The position numbers and the translations under genes were made by a program. A stretch of DNA of 27,726 nt from Stramonita haemastoma (lineage: Eukaryota; Mollusca; Gastropoda; Neogastropoda; Muricidae). This document shows, in pieces, positions 23,208 through 27,726 of this stretch. The notes beneath the pieces were generated by a model. That model made no database searches. It had not been told where the DNA came from and was given only the letters and a program-made list of their open reading frames with translations. The stretch lies in assembly GCA_030674155.1 (NCBI GenBank), contig CM060335.1, forward strand, positions 33,805,797 to 33,833,522. The letters run 5' to 3'. The first letter of the stretch is position 1, and every line of letters begins with the position of its first letter.

Positions 23208-23300
23208 TTCACAATTCACAATAGTTTATTCCCATTAACTCTTTTGAGCTATAGAGACACAAAAAGCATACATATCATAAATGAATGACGGGTATATTCA
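23208..23300. repeat. Local repeat, copy 2
   Basis: Partner of 22424-22530 in the same orientation. ATTAACTCTTTTGAGCTATA is identical in the two copies. Confidence 0.8.
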
Positions 23301-23369
23301 GCGCATCCGACCTCTGCATGGGAGAGAACTGTTATCTTTTACGCCTTCCTGGGGAGGGAGGGGGGGGGG

Positions 23370-23497
23370 GGGAAGCAGAAGACTGGACCAAGAAGGCAGA
23401 AAATAAACAAAAATGAAGCAACAGGGAAAAAAAGGAAACAAAGCAGAAACAAAGAGAGGGATCGAAAAGCGGGGAATTCTTTGCACAGAATTTGCGG
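23370..23497. repeat. Split dispersed repeat, left part (partner at 27371-27560)
   Basis: Blocks GACCAAGAAGGCAGA, AAAGAGAGGGATCGAAAAG, GGGGAATTCTTTGCACAGAA correspond to blocks at 27395-27495. It is preceded by a run of G (about 23349-23372). The repeat is cut at CACAGAATTTGCGG (23484-23497) by the LINE remnant and resumes at 24102. Confidence 0.65.
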
Positions 23498-24101
23498 TTT
23501 GATTTGATTTGAGATTGTATCAGAGTCCCAGCGGAGTAATACGATTTAGGGACCGACTGGTGACAGCACGTCATCCCACTTCGGCGCCTCGGGTCTCCCC
23601 CCCCCAAAAAAAAAAAAAAAAAAAAGTTCCTTACCTTAACCATCATTCTCTCTGTGCCAGAAGGCCTGGACATCATTTCTCCACTGGTTGCGATCTGTAG
23701 CTGCGCTGCGTGCTGCGCTCCAAGAGCTCCATCCAGCAGCATTCCGCTGCTCCACCTCCACCATTCTTCACCAGGTTGTCTTTGGGTGGCCTCTCTTCCT
23801 TCTTCCCTCTGGTGTCCATCCGAGGGCCACAGACAGCACAGTCATTCTTCTGATCTTTTCTCAGGACATGGCCAATCCAATTCCATCTCTTTCTTCTTAT
23901 TCTTGCACTTACCTTCTCTGCCCCTGCCATCTGAAGGGTTGCCTTGTTGGAAATGTACTGTTGCCATCTAATCTTAATGATCATCCGGAGGCATTTGGTT
24001 TGAAAGGTGTCCAGTTTTTCTTCCCCAAAGTAGTACAATTGTATAAAGCAACGGGGCCAGGCCCTACCAGCACAAGAGTGTTGCACAAGCCTGAGCTCAT
24101 A
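23498..24101 (-). pseudogene. LINE remnant (polyprotein C-terminus) with target duplication
   Basis: Minus-strand frame 23673-24104 encodes the distal part of a non-LTR retrotransposon polyprotein: KLDTFQTKCLRMIIKIRWQQ, then ARIRRKRWNWIGHVLRKDQK and a basic RPPKDNLVK stretch. A frameshift near 23680 leads to QWRNDVQAFWHRENDG and a TAA stop at 23636-23638. Flanks are CACAGAATTTGCGG (23484-23497) and CACAGAATTTCCGG (24102-24115), a 14-bp duplication with one mismatch. The 3' end on the minus strand is a short TCAAA-type repeat, as in some LINE clades. A T/G homopolymer pair (plus C and A runs at 23597-23625) interrupts the 3' region. It is 5'-truncated and inactive. Confidence 0.85.
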
Positions 24102-24236
24102 CACAGAATTTCCGGCATGCGGGGATGCTATTTTTAAACCTACTGACAGGCCCCCAGCATTTAATTCCCACGGAGGTAGGCCTATATCAAATCCTTATCA
24201 GCCCAACGTTACCAGATCTCTTATAATTGAATAAGC
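24102..24236. repeat. Split dispersed repeat, right part, and unassigned DNA
   Basis: About 24102-24175 (CACAGAATTTCCGG, GATGCTATTTTTAAACC, CTGACAGGCC) corresponds to about 27490-27555, continuing the repeat left at 23497. The rest is unassigned. Confidence 0.6.
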
Positions 24237-24245
24237 CCCCCCCCC

Positions 24246-24287
<42 letters not shown>
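24237..24287. repeat. C-run followed by (CT)n
   Basis: About 20 C followed by about 15 CT units, directly upstream of SINE-1 copy G. Confidence 0.95.
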
Positions 24288-24289
<2 letters not shown>

Positions 24290-24606
24290 GACGGGATAGC
24301 TTAATTAATGGTCAGAACATTGCGCGCACAATTTGACGACCCGAGTTCGATTCCGGTCGAGGGGATTTTTCTCCTGGAGTTAACATCAGTGCTGACTCCA
24401 CTCTCCCCAAAAGTCTTTCGGATGAGACTGTAAACCGAGGCCCCGTGTGCGAACGCATGCAGAACATCTTGGGCACACGTTAAATCCTGTTCCGCTTTTC
24501 GTAAGAGAAGGCCATTGTGTGCCAGTGGGAACAGATGACAATGTTTGCACAACTGCAGACACACGGGGACTGGATGACTGCTCTGACCACTAGGTTATCT
24601 CGTCCC
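24288..24606 (+). mobile_element. SINE-1 copy G with an inverted tRNA-like head at its 3' end
   Basis: Plus orientation: head GGGACGGGATAGC and GGTCAGAACATTG, B box GAGTTCGATTCCGGT, then the body (TGGAGTTAACATCAGTGCTG, CACACGTTAAATCCTGTTCC, GTGCCAGTGGGAACAGATGA) to GGGGACTGGATG. The usual A-run, hairpin and AAAT tail are absent. Instead 24576-24606 reads CTCTGACCACTAGGTTATCT then CGTCCC, an inverted copy of a SINE head. The element therefore has terminal inverted repeats of about 30 bp, imperfect. Confidence 0.85.
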
Positions 24607-24607
24607 A

Positions 24608-24797
<190 letters not shown>

Positions 24798-25004
24798 TTT
24801 ATTTATTTATTTAATTTATTTATATAAAAAACCCCAACCAATTAACCAAAACAAACAAAAAAAAAGAGCACCCCCCAACCCCACCCCAAACTAACCCCTA
24901 CCCCCCCCCAACAAAAACCCCCCAAATAAGAAAAAAGCCAACGCCAAAACAAACACAAAAGACCTCCCCCCAAAAACAAACAATCCCTCCCAAAAAGTCC
25001 ACAC
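24798..25004. repeat. ATTT-rich stretch and A/C-only tract
   Basis: A short ATTT repeat (24798-24826) is followed by about 178 bp (24827-25004) in which roughly nine in ten plus-strand bases are A or C, with only a handful of G and T. On the minus strand this is G/T-rich with many G runs. Confidence 0.85.
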
Positions 25005-25037
25005 ACACACATATACATACGTATACACACGCACGCG

Positions 25038-25113
<76 letters not shown>
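25005..25113. repeat. (CA)n array with (CG)n core
   Basis: CACATATACATACGTATAC, then GCGCGCGCGCGC at about 25035-25046, then about 32 CA units. Confidence 0.95.
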
Positions 25114-25114
<1 letters not shown>

Positions 25115-25643
25115 GTGTGGGGATTAGCTTGCGAGTGTGATCATACGTATGGGGTGTATGCACTTGTTTGCAGTTCACCATTAGCATCTAATCACCTTAA
25201 TACTTTATATGTTTCATATCTAATTTTCCATTTTTTGATAGGCTCATCCAGTATCGAATACAATTAACAGCCACGTAATTTATGCATACTTATATAGCAA
25301 AATTAATAAAGTTCAATTATTGGGTGTTTGGGATTGCACTCCTTGGTATTTTCAAATGGGAAATTTTGCAGCTTTATTTCGCTTCCATGTTCTGAGTCAT
25401 AGGGCATAACAGGTTACAAGTGGGAATAAATAAAGCTCAACAGCACTGTAAAAAAAAAAAAGAATTGTTGTTAAGTAAGCATTTCTTTAGTAAAATGCAT
25501 AACAAGGAATTCTTCTGGCAAGGTCTTTACATGTAGCAACATCTCCGACGTCGGAATACGGGTACCTTAATGGTGGGCAAAGATGGCTTGTATAGTCTAC
25601 GCAAAGTCTCACCACTGTTGCATCTTGGAGCTCTATGGAAGAA
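25114..25643. other. No gene seen; polyA-like 3' end at 25425-25461
   Basis: AATAAA at 25425-25430 (overlapping a second one) is followed about 20 bases later by 12 A (25450-25461). That looks like a polyadenylated retrocopy end on the plus strand, but no parent gene could be recognised upstream. Confidence 0.35.
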
Positions 25644-25690
25644 GAGAGAGGCAAGGCAAGGCAAGCAAGGCAAGGCAAGGCAAAGCAAAT
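25644..25690. repeat. (GGCAA)n short tandem repeat
   Basis: About seven GGCAA-type units with one deletion and one substitution, directly followed by a SINE-1 tail. Confidence 0.9.
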
Positions 25691-25748
25691 TCTTTTATTT
25701 GAAGATAACGAATAAGCACTCGTGTGCTTTTTTTTACATCCAGTCCCT
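25691..25748 (-). mobile_element. SINE-1 copy H, tail only
   Basis: A short fragment with GGACTGGATGTAAAA, a perfect-stem hairpin AGCACTCGTGTGCT (25714-25727) and CGTTATCTTCAAAT on the minus strand. Its tail abuts the GGCAA repeat. Confidence 0.75.
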
Positions 25749-25912
25749 GCCCTTTTCAGGGATAACATTAAGATAAAAAAAGATAACCTCAACTAAACAA
25801 CAAATAATAATGATCCAAATACCAAGAGCAAGAAACCATACCAAGTAGTATCAAACAACAGGCAAGAAATAAGACAGAGATACAACAATAAGGTAATGAT
25901 ATAAAAAGCGCC

Positions 25913-25916
<4 letters not shown>
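25749..25916. other. No gene seen
   Basis: A-rich sequence without recognisable features. Confidence 0.5.

Positions 25917-25947
<31 letters not shown>
25917..25947. repeat. Short (GA)n
   Basis: About 15 GA units. Confidence 0.95.
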
Positions 25948-25949
<2 letters not shown>

Positions 25950-25979
25950 GGACATATTTTCATAAGGTTACAAAATAAC

Positions 25980-26480
25980 ACCTCCCCTCCGGCACCGATT
26001 TTTGAGCGCGACGCGGGCTGTCACTTCGGACAGTAGGCCAGCCTACCAAGCCTAGCAGACAAGGGGAATGTGTCTTACCGTCGGGAACTTTTGAGTGGAG
26101 TTTTGCATCACTGAACTTGTGCAATGTGGAACAGATTTCATTGGTAAGTCTGCAAAAAGTAAACTGTTTTGTAAAGGATTGTGTTGTTTATTGCGATTCA
26201 CTGTGCTTGCAGATAGATCTACGAATTATTACATGATCAACGCGCAGCACAACCAAGTCAACAAATCATGTCTTCTTTCGGTTCTAAATCTACGATCGGG
26301 CGTTGTTCGTGTCGTGTTTTACTTGCGGCTTAGGCCGATGGGGTAAGGCAAAGGAGGTACAGGCACACACAGATTACAGGGTGAGCTAGGCCTATGGGAA
26401 TAGCTGGATCTGGACAGAGCTGTCATTGACTCGGCTTCAGTGTGTATCGTGGCAGACATTAGTGACTTGGCTAAGGTAGA
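25980..26480. other. CpG-richer unique region with possible exon, strand uncertain
   Basis: 25985-26100 is richer in CpG than its surroundings (GAGCGCGACGCGGG). At 26142 a GTAAGT donor follows ATTTCATTG on the plus strand. On the minus strand the same place reads TTTACTTTTTGCAG (acceptor) and ends at a GTAAGA donor near 26085. Either a plus-strand 5' exon or a minus-strand internal exon would fit, and no protein was recognised. Confidence 0.25.
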
Positions 26481-26589
26481 TCGATTTACCATATAACACA
26501 AATAGGGCCTACTGAAATAGATGCAAACTTTTTTTTGGTGGTCAATTTATAAGCACACAGAAAATGTACTTAAGGATAAAGCTTCAATA

Positions 26590-26769
26590 CACACACACGC
26601 ACGCGCGCGTGCGCGCACACACACACAGTGACACACACATGTACACATGTATGCCTGCAGGTGCACACCTGTATGCACACACCTGTGCTGCAGGTGCACA
26701 AGCACACACCTGTATGCACACACCTGTATGCACACACACTATGCACACACTCACACACACACACACACA

Positions 26770-26828
<59 letters not shown>

Positions 26829-26832
26829 TCAC
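26590..26832. repeat. (CA)n array with CACACCTGTATG variants
   Basis: Begins with CGCACGCGCGCGTGCGCGCAC. It then has four or more CACCTGTATG(CA)n units at about 26665-26738, including two CTGCAGGTGCAC phrases, and then long (CA)n ending in CACTCACTCACTCACTG. Confidence 0.95.
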
Positions 26833-26905
26833 TCACTGTCACCTTCATCATGCACTCAATACAAACATTGGTTCACATCCAAGCATGCACACATTACCCA
26901 TTGAG

Positions 26906-26906
26906 T

Positions 26907-26983
<77 letters not shown>

Positions 26984-26992
26984 TACGCACAC
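26906..26992. repeat. (CA)n microsatellite
   Basis: About 38 CA units ending GCATACGCACACAT. Confidence 0.97.
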
Positions 26993-27149
26993 ATAACATC
27001 TTAATTATATAAACAGATTCACAAGTCTGGAAAGAACCTGAAGAACCTGTTGTAAAGGCTCGTCACTATAGTTGAGTATAGGTAATAAATTTATTTTGTG
27101 TTAATGCAGTTTGTTTTAGCATGATGTTAAAAGAGATAAGAGTGCTGGT

Positions 27150-27151
<2 letters not shown>

Positions 27152-27196
<45 letters not shown>
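27152..27196. repeat. (GT)n microsatellite
   Basis: About 21 GT units abutting the tail of SINE-1 copy I. Confidence 0.97.
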
Positions 27197-27199
<3 letters not shown>

Positions 27200-27342
27200 A
27201 TTTATTTATTCTTTTATATCGAGGACAATGGAATAAGCAATCATATGCTTTTTTACATCCAGTCCCTGTGTGTATGCAGTTTTGCAAATGTCATCTGTTC
27301 CCACCAGATGGCCTTCTCTTATGAAAAGCGGAACAGGATTTT
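27197..27342 (-). mobile_element. SINE-1 copy I, 5'-truncated
   Basis: Minus orientation. From the (GT)n side: tail TTTATTTATTC, TATATCGAGGAC, hairpin region 27236-27249 (stem partly mismatched), TCTGTTCCCACC with a small internal deletion, ending in GAAAAGCGGAACAGGA. The head is missing. Confidence 0.88.
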
Positions 27343-27370
27343 TGTCGTTTTAAAAAAAAAATCTTTCTGG

Positions 27371-27560
27371 AAAAAAGGCAGGATAATTGACCGAGAAGGC
27401 AGACCATGTCTATAGACAAGAAGGAGGGAACAGAAAGAAAAGGAACATAGGTAGGAAGAGAGGGATAGAAAAGAGGGAATTCCTAGCACAGAATTTTCAT
27501 GAAGGTGGAAATGCTATTTATACTGACAAGCCAGTGCCATCCCCAACGAGGGGGGGGGGG
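27371..27560. repeat. Dispersed repeat, uninterrupted copy
   Basis: Matches the split copy at 23370-23497 plus 24102-24175 in block order (AGAGAGGGATAGAAAAG, GGGAATTCCTAGCACAGAA, GAAATGCTATTTATACTGAC). It serves as the empty-site counterpart of the LINE insertion. Confidence 0.65.
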
Positions 27561-27587
27561 GGGGGGGGGGAGGGAGGGGGGGGGGGG
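27550..27587. repeat. G-run cluster
   Basis: 21 G, A, GGG, A, then 12 G on the plus strand. Fits a G-quadruplex motif and is prone to length error in sequencing. Confidence 0.95.
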
Positions 27588-27726
27588 AAAAAGATGTTCA
27601 AGAAGTAGTTAATGATAATGATGATGACACTGTCGACAACAGCGGTGATGAAAAAGATGATGACAGCGAAGAACAATAATAATATGTACAGTATCATCAA
27701 CAGCTCCAGCAACAACAAGAATGGGA
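27588..27726. other. No gene seen
   Basis: GATGAT- and AATAAT-rich sequence to the window end. Confidence 0.5.

Noticed and set aside
24827..25004. Interstitial telomere-like array on the minus strand
   Set aside because: G/T-rich, but TTAGGG is not tandemly repeated.

Overview
The window looks like nuclear DNA of a mollusc, most likely a gastropod. This rests on three things: a spliced animal RNA polymerase II largest-subunit gene, tRNA-headed SINEs of a kind common in gastropod genomes, and very dense (CA)n, (GT)n and (GA)n microsatellites. The taxonomic call is inference from recalled sequence style, not from a database search. One gene is certain: the 5' half of POLR2A (RPB1) on the minus strand. 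Its exons are exon 1 (14931-15011), exon 2 (11855-13410) and exon 3 (5227-6792). Exon 3 runs into a 100-N assembly gap at 5127-5226, just before the part that would encode the trigger loop. The trigger loop, the rest of the C-terminal half and the heptad-repeat CTD are not in the window. Two single-base deletions and one cluster of small indels break the reading frame. The flanking protein is highly conserved, so these are more likely assembly errors than true lesions.

Layout. 1-5126 is repeat DNA: a nested SINE pair, a 19-copy 57/63-bp minisatellite (1435-2560), SINE copies embedded in (CA)n, an (AT)n tract, and a duplicated (CA)n/G-run block next to the gap. 5227-15011 is POLR2A. Intron 2 (6793-11854) holds a TTAA-flanked piggyBac-like non-autonomous element, two copies of a SINE with a 5S-rRNA-like promoter segment, and a LINE 3' end. 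15012-17000 is 5' flank with a candidate promoter and first exon of an unidentified minus-strand gene near 16766-16915. 17050-20700 is a mosaic of (GA)n tracts separating two SINEs, a 2-kb degenerate LINE and a SINE tail, all on the minus strand. 20700-27726 holds a full-length tRNA-Thr-like SINE with target duplications, a LINE remnant that splits an older repeat, a SINE whose two ends are inverted tRNA heads, and many microsatellites.

For this annotation I call the repeat families SINE-1 (at least nine full or partial copies, tRNA head, body, 3' hairpin, AAAT-type tail), SINE-2 (5S-like segment) and SINE-3 (tRNA-Thr-like head). These names are local. No rRNA, genuine tRNA, CRISPR, operon or bacterial feature was seen. 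The least ordinary material is the repeat biology: the tight link between SINE-1/LINE insertions and dinucleotide arrays, and the conserved 3' hairpin of SINE-1.
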